Below, piece after piece: positions 1 through 10,868 of a DNA stretch of 64,000 nucleotides. The stretch spans positions 1,674,001-1,738,000 of the forward strand of contig NC_039509.1 of assembly GCF_003672135.1 (NCBI RefSeq), in the 5' to 3' direction. The stretch's first letter is position 1, and the number at the start of each line of letters is the position of its first letter. Below the pieces are notes generated by a model. The model did no database searches. It saw only the letters and a program-made list of their open reading frames with translations, and was not told the origin of the DNA. This DNA comes from Ooceraea biroi. Taxonomy: Eukaryota > Arthropoda > Insecta > Hymenoptera > Formicidae. Position numbers and translations under genes: made by a program.

Positions 1-12
1 AATTTATTCTAG

Positions 13-168
13 GATGACGATTTCGAGAGGACGAGTGGAACTCTGTCCGGCTCAGTGGCGCGCGTGTTGCGGCTGGGGAAAGGAGGCCACAATTACTACA
101 TCCTGTACTTGTTCCTGTTCTCGATAGCGGTATTCTTTGTACTCTGGATAGTGTTGAAATTTAAATGA
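13..168 (+). CDS. Bet1: Bet1-type SNARE, last coding exon (partial)
   Basis: This is the 3' terminal coding exon of a tail-anchored v-SNARE of the Bet1 family, which drives ER-to-Golgi vesicle fusion. A pyrimidine-rich acceptor ending at base 12 precedes the exon. The 51 residues read DDDFERTSGTLSGSVARV, then a short basic linker, then a hydrophobic anchor (about residues 30-48 of the exon) ending in WIVLKFK and a TGA stop. Known Bet1 proteins share the MDxxFDxTxGxL pattern at the end of the SNARE helix and a C-terminal anchor only a few residues from the end. The upstream exons with most of the SNARE motif lie outside the window. The alternative paralogue Bet1L/GS15 fits less well, because its anchor and tail differ. 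Confidence 0.85.
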   Translation, partial: DDDFERTSGTLSGSVARVLRLGKGGHNYYILYLFLFSIAVFFVLWIVLKFK

Positions 169-396
169 TTGTATGTACATAAGGTTTATAGCTCAAACGA
201 AATGTGTATAAAACTGCAATGAACCGGCATTTTAAGTAAGGTACTATGTATAATTAGCTAGCGTAAATTTTTGTATTATTTCATAATAGGAGGTCTCGCG
301 CTCTCGTATTGTTAAGATATCTTCATATATGCTTGTGACATGTATTTATAGGACATATTAATTATTCTAGTTGTAAGGTAAAGATGGTGTATTGGA

Positions 397-402
397 AATA
401 AA
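397..402 (+). terminator. Poly(A) signal of the Bet1-like gene
   Basis: An AATAAA hexamer lies 229 bases after the Bet1-type stop codon in AT-rich 3' UTR-like DNA, followed by a T-rich stretch. It is the first canonical signal downstream on this strand. Confidence 0.6.
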
Positions 403-704
403 AGTATTTTTTTATAAATACATTTTCTTCATAAAGAAACGATTGAATCCTGCTGGTGACGTAATATCACTAGGAGGCACTAGGTGACGCATCATCCAAC
501 TTCCTGTTTCAGATGAGACTCCAAGATAATGTTGGCGACACTGCGTGCGTACGCGCTGCCGCCTCGCGTAATGTAAACACGTGGTACCTTTAAAACGCTC
601 CGTATAGGTTAGAAGTGTAAGGATAATTCATTTATAATTGAGAAATCAGTAATAAAAATAGATTAATCGAAGGAAAATCATCAGAAAGTCATCAGTGCTG
701 CACG
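403..704 (+). other. Intergenic space and 5' UTR of RPF1
   Basis: This holds the end of the Bet1-like 3' region and the presumed promoter and 5' UTR of the next gene. A CpG-containing stretch around 535-600 is promoter-like, and a TCAGT initiator-like pentamer sits about 10 bases before the RPF1 start codon. I see no coding sequence. Confidence 0.4.
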
Positions 705-1873
705 ATGAAGGTCAAAACCTTGCGGAGAAATCCTTTCAGCCGACCGAAGGAGAGTGGCGATGAGGCGAACGACACAATTGTCGAGGATCAACCGAGCACT
801 TCGTCTCAGGTCCTGCTGCCTTCGGACAGCAACTTTAACCACATCAAGTGCAAGGCTCTGCGGTACGAAAAATGTCAACAGCTGATGAAGGAGCGAGCGA
901 AAGCGAAGAAACAGGCGAAGAAAGCGAGGATACAGGAAGGCGCTCCGAAGCAGACGCCACACACCATAGAGAGTCTACGGGAGAAGGATGAGACCATGAT
1001 AGTGGGCGACTTGGAGGACGAGGCGAACCAGGAGATCAAACTTGAGTGCGACAACGACGAATTCGCCGCGTACTATCGACAGGAATATGAACCCAAGGTC
1101 CTGATCACGTACGCAGACAATCCGAACAGGAAAACAAGGATCTTCGGCAGGGAGCTCACCAGGATAATACCAAATTCTCTCTCGCTGTACAGAAATCGTT
1201 CCGGCGTCAAGAAGATGGTAAAGAGCGCCACCGCCAGGAACTTCACGGATATAATAATTGTTAATGAAAACCAGTGCAAGCCAAGTATGCTATAGATGTT
1301 AAGATTTGTCTTCATTTAGAGAATTTTCCTCTTATTGTTTACCTTTTTAAATTTTCAGACGGAATGCTCGTCATTCATCTGCCAGACGGTCCTACCGCGC
1401 ACTTCAAGCTTAGTAACGTCAAGATAACTACAGAACTGAAACGTAGTCACAAAGAGATCACGGAGCACAGGCCGGAAGTCATTCTGAACAACTTTAGCAC
1501 GCGATTAGGTCTTACCGTCGGTAGAATGCTGGGCGCACTGTTTCACTACCAGCCAGAATTTAAAGGCAGGAGAGCGGTGACGTTTCACAACCAGAGAGAT
1601 TACATATTTTTCAGACATCACAGGTAACTTTGCGGGAATTACTCGTAAAAATACTTCAATGCAAATCTTGAAAACTAAAACGCGTATACTTGCAGGTACG
1701 AATTTAATGCGAAGACGGGAAAACCGAGATTGCGGGAACTGGGACCACGATTCACCCTGAAATTAAAATCGCTGCAGCACGGAACGTTCGACAGTAAATA
1801 CGGCGACTACGAGTGGATCATACAAGGCCGCAGGCACGAGATGGAGACGAGCCGAAGGAAATTCTTCCTATAA
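705..1873 (+). CDS. RPF1: Ribosome production factor 1 (Brix domain), 3 exons
   Basis: RPF1 is a nucleolar Brix-family factor needed for pre-rRNA processing and 60S subunit maturation. Coding exons are 705-1284, 1359-1623 and 1696-1873. Both introns are GT-AG and the phases join cleanly, giving 340 residues. The N-terminal 120 residues are charged, with a lysine-rich stretch (about 61-75). The Brix domain begins near residue 131 with PKVLITYADNPNRKT. It continues through LPDGPTAHFK, EVILNNFSTRLG, FHNQRDYIFFRHHRY and ELGPRFTLKL, and ends with FDSKYGDYEW and a C-terminal SRRKFFL. These are hallmark RPF1/BXDC5 strings. The junction of exons 1 and 2 restores the family's conserved PNG triplet. 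The gene is convergent with THUMPD3, with 227 bases between the stop codons. Confidence 0.97.
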
Positions 1874-1939
1874 ATCCTGTATATTAAAATTATTCTAGAG
1901 GAAAATGCTTGAAAAAAATCGAACGCAATTGTCTGTTAT

Positions 1940-1945
1940 AATAAA
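1940..1945 (+). terminator. Poly(A) signal of RPF1
   Basis: An AATAAA hexamer lies 67 bases after the RPF1 stop, within the short gap before the end of the convergent THUMPD3 gene. Confidence 0.6.
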
Positions 1946-2100
1946 CTTGTATAAAGAAACTTTATATTAACTCTTTCGTAGAAAAATATAAATATTATGA
2001 ACACAACACTTATGAAAATAACTTCCGTTATGGATTCTGTTGTTTCATTGGTCAAGCAAGTCTTTTAATCGATTCAATCGATTGGTCGTTGAGCTCGTTT

Positions 2101-4112
2101 CTAGGCTTTCGGACGATTGTACTGCTTAACGACGCGCGGTTTGAAGCCGTGGTGAGATACGTGAGTGCGGCTGAGAACGTAAACTACCGCTTGCAGACCT
2201 CCGATGTTCGCGCCAACCGTTTTCTTCACCCAGAACAGGTCACCGGCTGTCTGCAGTGCCTGAAATAATTTAGACACAAATAAATTAATAATTTTCTGAC
2301 TTTATTTTTATTACACAAATAAATTAATAATTTTCCGACTTTATTTTTATTAATGCTTCTATAATGGTAACGTGCGAAAACGTACTTGCTTGAAACTATT
2401 TCTGTCGTAAGTCAGGAGAACTATTCGTCCAGACGATAACTTCACCACTCGCCCGAGCTCCAGCAGGAACTGCTTGTAAAGCACTCTGTTGTCCGATTTA
2501 GTGCCGCTTCTCTTACCGAAAGGCTGAAGATTGAAAGTTGAATATTATTTTTTAACCACAAAAAAATTATTTAACTATAGAAACGCAACGATGTAGTTTG
2601 ATATTGATTCCTGTACCATATCGGTAACGATGATGTCGACGAAGGAGTCTTTAAATGGCAGTTTCGAAGCGTTCCATTGCACGAGACCTACTTCGCATCC
2701 AACCACCGAGGCATTGGATTGTGCCCTGTTCACAGCTTTGGGATGATTGTCTCCGCACAAGACGTGTGATTGCGGATAGGCTAGCGCCGCCTAAAATTTA
2801 CATCTATTTACGAATATCTGGAAATAATAAATCAATGAATCGGTCATGATGAATATGCACAATACCTCTATGGGAATCGAGCCTCCGCCGCACATAGGAT
2901 CGACTATTAAATCTCCTGGCTTAGGATGCGCTAGTCTTAGCAGGTTATAACATATAGTTGACCTGAGAGTGGTTGGTCCAAAGTTTTCAATGTTCCTGCG
3001 ATGCTTGGATTCGTGCGTGACACGTAAGTGCGTTAGCATGAAATCTAAACAAAAGTTTTTAATGTTTTTTAAATTAAAAGAGAAATTAAATTAGTAATCT
3101 ATTATTATTTTATTTAATTTTAATTTAATTTAATTTTAATCAATGATTGTTAAGATATCATTGTCAAAGAATTTAACGTGTGTGTTCCCCTCACTTTGCA
3201 TCAATTTGCAGACGATCTCCAGATGATACGTGCACAAATCAACGATCCAGTGATACTTCTCTTGCAATTCTCCTCCGACAACCTTGGCGACGTCGTTTGA
3301 CTCGAACGAATGCTCGCCAGTCCTCTCGCAGGTTACTCTGTACTTAAGTATGTCATCTTCCTTAGATTCAGAAGGGTCTTGTCCCCTTTTTTTCTTCTTA
3401 CGTGCGTCTGGTGCATCTTTTTCCTTAGACTCGGATTTCGGTTCTTCTTCCTCTTTCTTCTCATTGTCTATCTCTGACACCTCTGTTTTCGCAGCAAGAG
3501 CCTGTTCCTTAGCTACGTTGTACTCTTCGATTGTAGGGTAGAGCTTCCCCTTGAAATTCGTTGCACGCTTCCACGCGTCAAGACCCTTGGACAAGTTCGT
3601 ACTTTTGTTCACCGAGTCTACGAACAGTTCCAAGTCAGCTTTTTTGCTCTCTTTGCTTTGGCCAAAACTGTACCGTGCTGTGTCAGCTACTATGTATATG
3701 TTGTCTATAGATCGCATCTCTTGGACCTACAATGCCGCAAAAGCGCGAAAGAAAAAAGAAATAATAATGCACCATGATCCTCGACATGCTGAACATTAAA
3801 AAAAATATCTGAGCGTTAAGGGTGTACTTTTGCGAACTGGTCCCAGTCTATGTTGAAGTAAACCTTTCCACGCCCCTTGACCACCCGCAAATGCTTCTGC
3901 AGTTTCTCCCTGCACTCGTCGATCGCCTCCCATTCGAAACCTGCATGCATCAATCATTTATTGTAGGTTATGTTGCCCGGACACGGCAAAGTCTCGCCCA
4001 ATTATCTCATACCTGTGGCCACGGTGGTGCCGATCATGAGGATATTGGGATTCTTCATATGCTCTTCAAAGAGATCAGATATGCTTGACTCGTTCAAGTC
4101 GCTAACACTCAT
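2101..4112 (-). CDS. THUMPD3: THUMP domain protein 3, tRNA (guanine-N2) methyltransferase, 7 exons
   Basis: THUMPD3 is the S-adenosylmethionine-dependent enzyme that, with its activator TRMT112, makes N2-methylguanosine in tRNA. Minus-strand coding exons are 4112-4013, 3940-3828, 3726-3195, 3044-2866, 2790-2617, 2523-2386 and 2259-2101. All introns are GT-AG and the phases agree, giving 464 residues (human about 507). Exons 1-2 give the family N-terminus TVATGFEWEAIDECREKL. Exon 3 carries the THUMP region with a long Lys/Glu-rich insert of low complexity (roughly residues 155-190). The methyltransferase domain shows ENFGPTTLRSTICYNLLRL, the SAM-binding DLIVDPMCGGGSIPIE (293-308), the acidic loop CGDNHPKAVNRAQSN, and catalytic motif IV TDMPFG (364-369; usually TDLPFG). 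The final exon has the family string GGLQAVVYVLSRT. The start is the first ATG in frame before the conserved N-terminus. Confidence 0.95.
2274..2351. repeat. 39-bp tandem duplication in THUMPD3 intron 6
   Basis: Two head-to-tail copies of a 39-base AT-rich unit (2274-2312 and 2313-2351) differ by a single T/C change. The near identity suggests a recent slippage or duplication event within the intron. Confidence 0.9.
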
Positions 4113-5470
4113 GGTGAACGATTATTTTGTGACACAACCGATGCTTGAGAACTGTTCTACGCTACTGCTACCGCCATATACAATAATACAATACACACGT
4201 GATTCTGCGACCGGCGATAAGGATTCAAAGTGCGATTCTCGTGATTCGCATTTTTATTCGCGATTTTAATTCGCGCAGTTTTTTAGTAATAATGTTGATT
4301 ACTGCCAGTTTTCTGTTAATAAATCTGTAAAGTGACAATATAAAAATTAAGTGTTAATTTGTTCCTTGTTATTGTTAGTCAAAAATGTAACGAAGCTAAG
4401 AAAAGAAAGCCGAAGAAAAGAAATGAGTTTCGCAACTTAAATTCAAGGTATTCGTATATTTTCGTTATTATCGTCTAGTGATTCGCGCAATTTTTGAAGA
4501 TTCTGTACATTCAAGTCTAATTGGCTATAATTTTTCCAGTTTTTCAGATGCATATTTCAAGCATTCATAATATCAAGTTTCTAATTACTCAACATAGTTT
4601 TCAGTATTTTTAAATCAGATGAAGTAGTCTAGTGAATCTTAGTTTTTCACGTGGCTGCATCTGTTCGGATTCACATTTGCGGCACGATGAATATAAGTTC
4701 ACGCATAATTTTATGTTAGCAAGCATCAATTATCAATTATCATCTTATTCACGATATTTACGCACGCACGATATATTTATGTACGTAATACGATTGACGA
4801 ACGAATTAAAAATTATGAACGCTACATTTCCAGAATTTTTATAACATTTCAACGCAATTAGCGTAACTATTACGAAGTACAAATGCAATTAGTGCATTTC
4901 GATCTTTTATGTAATTTCTGCAATATTGCATTATCCTAAATATCATAAGGTTAATGATACAATCTGATACGTAGCGAGTAATGATAGAGTGATAAAAAAT
5001 AGATCGCATTTTTTCCCGACATTTTCCGACGATCGCGATATTGCATCAATAGGTATCTTGAGCGTGTATGTACAATCCAATTGCACGAACTCGCACGATG
5101 CAACAGACGTTATAAATGGACCTGCATCGGATATGCAGACGACGTTATACCTTTTCGCGCTGTCAACTAACGTGACCGCGCCGGGCAGCGTCGAAAGCGC
5201 TTTCCCGTGTTTTAATCTATTTCATTAATTAACGAAAATCACGCAAACACTCGCGACCGGTACATATTCCACCTCTGCGACGACGACAGACAACGAAATC
5301 AATGCTATTTTATGATGCCTCCAAAACCGATGGTGGGGCTGTCGTTTGTCGCTAAAATGTTGACCAAAGGCATAGGTCATATGATAAAAGTGGGGAAAAT
5401 TTTTTGTTTAAATTAAAAAATAAGAAATCAATTAACGCAGAACATTTTACAGATTAGAACTTCAGTTAAA
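4113..5470. other. Upstream region of THUMPD3, no gene seen
   Basis: This AT-rich stretch begins at the THUMPD3 start codon and should contain that gene's 5' UTR and promoter. I see no recognisable coding sequence, RNA gene or mobile element. Short open frames here look like chance. Confidence 0.5.
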
Positions 5471-5501
5471 CCTCTCTCTCTCTCTCTTTCTCTCTCTCTC
5501 T
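5471..5501. repeat. (CT)n microsatellite
   Basis: A run of CT dinucleotides broken once by TTT. On the minus strand this is (GA)n, a potential GAGA-factor site. Confidence 0.9.
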
Positions 5502-5725
5502 GACATCGCCAATATATAATATCCGAATGCCATCAACCGTTAAGAATAATTTCTCGTTAATTACATACACACACTGTACCGTTTGTAAAAATAATTTCAA
5601 CGACTGCGTCGCGTTGCTCGTGTACGAGCCGTTTTTACGTTTACAACCGAACAATTACATCTGGAACGGGAATCACAGGTTTTTCAGTCATCTGTTAGTC
5701 AACCGTTGGTGATCTTTGTGCAGCG

Positions 5726-5827
5726 ATGCAGGCCCGTTCAAGGTTCAAGCGACGGTTCAACGAGCGGTTCAATAACCCTTTTACCATGGCAGATGAATAT
5801 TCAGCGAAAGCGCAATGGGCGTCCATC
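5726..5827 (+). CDS. Candidate first coding exon, unrecognised
   Basis: An open frame of exactly 34 codons starts with ATG at 5726 and has a second, better Kozak-context ATG at 5786 (MADEYSAKAQWASI). It ends at a consensus donor, GTAAGTGC, starting at 5828. I do not recognise the peptide. The first half is built on a repeated GGTTCAA-like heptamer, so it may instead be untranslated or repeat-derived. No downstream exon could be assigned. The donor and length fit a small 5' exon, but the evidence is thin. Confidence 0.25.
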
Positions 5828-7167
5828 GTAAGTGCCAATTTCAACTTTGTACGCGCGCGTATCGTCTATGAGTGAAATCCAGTTCCTCCAGCTCGGCTCG
5901 GGCAGAGACCGGACCAGACCGGCTGGACGTACGCGACGTGAAGGCTCATATTTCAGTCGGTCGTCGTAAGACGCGAAATGTCAAACGCAGACAGATCGCA
6001 ACGGGGAGATCCGCGAAACACATCGCACACGGCGAAACGATAAATCAGCGCTGCTCGATTCTCATCGGAGTCTCTCCTCTTCTTCGGTCGTCTTTGGTTT
6101 CTTCATGCGCTCGATCTAATCTCACTTATCATCCGAAACAATGAATCAAACAATTAATGCACTATCTCGTTCGATATGATTTTAGCATGAATGTTTTATG
6201 GTTTTAGCGGGTAACGTTTTAGTGAGGATTAATACGTTAGAACCGGCTGTCGCACTGATTAACATCGTTAATAAGACACGCGTCTGCGAGGAGCACGACG
6301 GATTCAACGTGGAATCATATCTCGCCGTCAGACGTATACGAGGCATCCTCGCGGCGTATCATTCATTTTGCATGCCGATTTACATCAATCCGACATACGT
6401 CGCCTCTTCGGTCGTATCTAATGCGATTGTACGCTCAAGTAAGAATAATCGGTGGACCCGGTTAAGACCGCGAATCCACGTGCGAATCTCTCCGGCGGAC
6501 TTTAATAATAGAATATTTTGCATCGATCGATGGGAGATTAATATTCAGCGCGACGTAGATCTTGAATTTAATATGAACCTCGCTCGTTCTAAAAGCGGCG
6601 CGAGAGCTCTCCTGGAAAATATAAATTTTGATGAAAAATCAATTATGAGGTTTTCCGAGCTTGATACGACGTCTTGCACATCTTGATAACATAATTTTCC
6701 GACAATCAGTGATAAGAATGTAGATCCAACTACGTATCACACACACACGCACACGCACACGCGCGTGACTATACCTGCATGAGATCGGCCGCGCTAATTG
6801 TTACAAGGAGAGCTGCTAAAGATTTCATCGGAATAACGACGAGGAATCGACGACGAGTCCTTCTAACTGCGTCGTCTTCGCCCCTTACATCCACAGCATC
6901 CCTCGGGCGGTCGGTGGGCGAGCGAACTGGGACACGTGCAAATAAATACGTAATTCTCAGATATTCATAGACGATCGATCCGTATCCTGGAATTAGAATC
7001 ATCATCGGGAGGAAAGAAAAAAGAGCGAGGGATAGAAACGGTAGAAATCCACGGCGGAGTCTGCATCTTCTTCGCCTCTCTCGGGTCATTTCGGGTCGAA
7101 AGTTCGCCAGGGCACGGCCCTCCTATACATAGAAGCGACCGAGCTGCCGCTGCTCTTTCTCTTTCGA

Positions 7168-7191
7168 TCTCTCTCTCTCTCTCTCTCTCTC
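7168..7191. repeat. (CT)n microsatellite
   Basis: A pure CT dinucleotide run embedded in a longer pyrimidine-rich stretch from about 7150 to 7215. Confidence 0.9.
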
Positions 7192-7381
7192 GCTCGTTCT
7201 CGCTCTCTCTTTCTCCCACGCCGCGTGGCATCCCGCGGGCTGACAGGTGAAGCCAGCACCTGAAATATTCATCGGGCGCTGGGCTGAACGAGGCGCGACC
7301 AAACGTCAATCTGTCAACCTGCTTCCAGCTCGCTATGTATCCGCGTATGTATCCGCGAATCCTGCAACCGTGCGTCTATAT

Positions 7382-7492
7382 ATGTGTGTGCATGTGTATG
7401 AGAATGCGTGTGTATATTCGATCATTCGCGACACATACACTGACACACGCATACACACGAGTCCGTATATATACACACGTATACACACACAT
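7382..7492. repeat. TG/CA inverted repeat
   Basis: The left side is TG-rich and the right side CA-rich, so the strand can fold back on itself. ATGTGTGTGCAT at 7382-7393 pairs with ATACACACACAT at 7481-7492 with one mismatch. CGTGTGTATA at 7407-7416 pairs perfectly with TATACACACG at 7470-7479. Alternating purine-pyrimidine runs of this kind can also adopt Z-DNA. Confidence 0.7.
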
Positions 7493-9568
7493 GCAGGCAT
7501 GCGCCTCTTCGCCACTGGTTATATTGGCAATTATATGGAAAGATGAGATCGATTCGAAGCGACGAATGCAGATCTCACGTTCGCGAGCGTATTTGACAGC
7601 GCAGCCAGATGTATATTTTTACGTTTTCGTTGAGTTTCATTGAGCGCGATTCGCGAGGTAACGACACGTGGATTATTACATTTTACTTATTATAGTAGGT
7701 ACTTGCGAATATCGAATGTGCGAAATTGAAAATCTATATAGGAACAAAAATCTCTTGATGTATTTGCATTCACGTCACACATATCGTATCTGAAATGTTA
7801 CTTTTCATGAAAGTCCATTTATTATTTCGTAAAGAAACATTTTGCGGTCGTAATTTTTGTCAGTTCTCATTCAAAATTATCGGAAATTTGTTTTAGCTAA
7901 AAATGCATACGACAGTTTTTGAAGTTTTTGAATGATTTGTCTCCTGTGAAAAATCTCCTGTGAAAAACTCGATAAAATGCACTTCACGATTCAATATGTC
8001 GACTGAGTTTTAGCTGGGAAAATAAGTAAAGAGGATATCGTGAATATTATAGCAAAGGTTTGGAAATGGCGATATTATGCAAGTCTAGCTGATAAAATTA
8101 CTCATCTCTTGTGTCAAATGTCATTATAAATGCATCATAAATTACTTCGTTATTCAATCTTATTATTTAATGGTAATAAAAATAGTATAAAATATAATAT
8201 ATGTTATAAAATAACACTTTCAATTATTATCCGAGTAATTTTAAAATGCAGAAAAAGGATATGCTATACCTCTCGACATATTGATATACGATAATTCAAT
8301 CTCTGTGCAGAGCCGCACGATCGCGAATGCGTTACGCACGTATCCGTGCACGTGTCGACGCACGTGTGAAGATCCCGCTCGCAGGATTCCCGCGTTTTCG
8401 GCCGCGCAGGTGGAGATAGGGTGAAAGACCGGCGAATTAAGCCGATGCTTTGAGGGGCTTTTAAAATTTAAATAATGCATCGTTGCCGGACCCCGTTCGC
8501 CTCCTCCCGCTGCCGGTTACTCCGTCTCGGACGATGCTCGTACCGTGTTGCTGGCTGTCGACCCTCGTTGCGCCGACTTTTTGGCAGTTCCCGGCGAAGC
8601 AACGTCGCTACCGACATCGACGCGCATCAGGAATCGTGTAATTTTCACGGAGGAAATGCGAAACAAACGAAGAAGAAACTTTGCGGCGGACCGCCCTGAC
8701 TGGCAGCTGATGCATCCTTCGGAATTAATCCTCCGCGATCTCCGACATCGAGATAAATTGGATATAGTGGCCGCGGTGTTTCTATCCTGAGCATTAATTT
8801 ATATAGATTTGAGATGTAATTTTCTCTCAAACACTTATTGCGTGATAAAAGATTTGCTCTATATATTTTTGTACCTCTGTAACGCCAATTTGAAGATCAT
8901 TTTCTCGTGTTTTATAAATACTTTTTTTGTATTGCATATCTTCGTTCCATATGACAATACATCGAGTATATCGAGGAAGAGTTGAAGCCAAAACAAATAT
9001 TCCGATGCAAAGAGACATTTTGCAATTCATGTTATATATGTCCGTAATTTTAGGAGGAATTTATTGAAGGATTTTTGAATGGATGTGGAAAGAGAATTAT
9101 TGATACCATTCGTAACTGTATACATATGCGATAAAACCTGGATTTAATAAGCACATTCTCATATTTATATTGTAAGCTGTTTAATGATATAGATATTGTA
9201 AGTAAATGTATCGCAATATTACAAATTGTGTCAAAACCTTAATAAAACAACTTACCAAATTTGAAAAACTTATAAAATAATATAAGAAAAAATATATTAT
9301 ATCTTATATTAATGCAAATAATACCTAGCACATTGCTATATCATATGCATTTTATAATATTTTTATTCATATTACATATTAATCAAGAAAAACAAAACAA
9401 ATCCACTGAAATATTTATCTTTGAAATAACGAATCTAATTTTAAGACCTAAAATATACCGAAACATTCGCGTAGGTTTCAATCCATTTAAATATGCAAAA
9501 ACAAACCATTTCATGCTTTCTTGGATTTAATTTTGAAATAAGTTTGACATTTTGATTGCCAATATTTT

Positions 9569-9578
9569 CCATCTAGTA
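9569..9578 (+). repeat. Isolated CCATCTAGTA motif
   Basis: A single-base variant of the motif that ends the elements in the 39.8-52.65 kb array. The flanks show no clear further similarity, so this may be a decayed solitary copy or chance. Confidence 0.25.
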
Positions 9579-10785
9579 GACCAATATTTAAAATACTATG
9601 TATGGATTTTATTATAAATTGATAATTTAATTTTTCGCATAAAAAATCATGCCATTTCTGCTATACAAAATATTTAACTCGTTTTATGAAAGAAATAACA
9701 ATTTTACAGAACACAAAATAACCACATATTAATAATATATTTTATGTTTTTCCTAAAGCAAGTTTCTTTTATAAGTTTTATTCCTGATAATAATATTCTA
9801 TATTAATATTCAAGTTAAAATTGTTTTTATTTCATGATAATATTCTTAAAAAATAATTTTCTAAAAACTTAAATTTTCTACATTATTCTTCTACATTTTC
9901 GATTTATTCTTCCAGGAAATGACGCTTTCTTTTCGGCTTTATAACATGATTTATCAAACATCCTGTGCTTAAATGCACATGAAAGTAAAAAATGCATGCA
10001 TGTATTATAAAGACATCCGTTCGCTTGCAGCAGTTCTCGCCGTGGCGATAAATCCCCGTGCATTAATTAATAGCGTATGATTACTTGTCACCGATGCCAT
10101 TTATTATCGGCAGCATTTCCACCATCCATTTTCCACCGCTTAGCGTGCTACATGTTTCGCTCGACGGTCGTAAGCACGAGTTGTAATTTCAATGTCTTTA
10201 TGGAAATATTAGTCATACGTCATATTCTATAACGCGCCATAATAATTGTAATTAAAGGCATGGTAATCGCTCAGAATGGTGTACTTCCTCGCGATGCAAC
10301 GCTCGCGGAGGGATTCCCACGCTGGGACTCCTGATACGACGAGATTGATACACGTGACTGAGCTTGAAGGATCGGGAGATACCAGTCTATGATATACTGT
10401 GCGCAGAAATGAATATAATATAAGAGCCACGAAGAACTTTCGTTAAGTGAATAAGATCAAAAAAGGAAAGTAAGTACATATATATTTTATTTTTATATAT
10501 ACTATTTTATTTTTGTATGTATTTTAACAACGCTTATATTTATAGCAATACTGTATAAATGTACTAATGTTTCTTTATTTTATTTTGCAAATGGAAGTGA
10601 GTGTTGATATAACAGAAATCTATAATTAATATTATTTATAAATGCTAAATGCGAAGAAATATATCGTACAAACACATTTCTATATAAATACATGAGAAGT
10701 CTTGCAATAAATTTATAATATAATTTATAATATAACATATTTCCACAGGTAGCACGATGACAATCAGCAAGTAGCGATGGTAATG

Positions 10786-10868
10786 AGCTCTTCCGTGATT
10801 ATGATTATTGCCCGAAAGCCAGTATCGAAACAAGGCTTTCTGAGCAACAATCAAAAGCATAAAGAGCT
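10786..10868 (-). ncRNA. mir-315: mir-315 precursor hairpin
   Basis: The minus strand carries the full mature miR-315 sequence (10856 down to 10835) on the 5' arm, with seed TTTGATTG. The loop and 3' arm follow at lower coordinates. The arms pair GAAAGCC with GGCTTTC next to the loop, then ATTGTTGC with GCAATAAT (one G-U pair), then GATT with AATC. An outer AAGAGCT/AGCTCTT stem closes the 83-nt hairpin. In Drosophila, miR-315 is reported to target Axin and Notum and so to promote Wingless signalling. No protein-coding host gene is seen around it, so it is probably processed from its own long transcript. Confidence 0.95.
10835..10856 (-). ncRNA. mir-315: Mature miR-315 (5p)
   Basis: The 22-nt mature guide lies on the 5' arm of the hairpin and matches the conserved arthropod sequence as I know it, including the ending CTCAGAAAGC. 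Confidence 0.93.

Larger units (their letters stand above)
5828..10785. other. Gene-poor stretch with microsatellites
   Basis: I recognise no conserved gene. The longest ATG-initiated frame is 6198-6686 (+, 162 codons). It has no recognisable domain, signal peptide or splice context, and I treat it as chance. A CpG-containing patch spans roughly 6.2-7.3 kb, a second covers about 8.3-8.75 kb, and 8.8-10.7 kb is very AT-rich. Simple repeats are listed separately. Confidence 0.45.

Noticed and set aside
6198..6686. 162-codon plus-strand frame with ATG
   Set aside because: No domain, signal peptide, splice sites or compositional bias of a real gene. A frame this long is plausible by chance in DNA of this composition.
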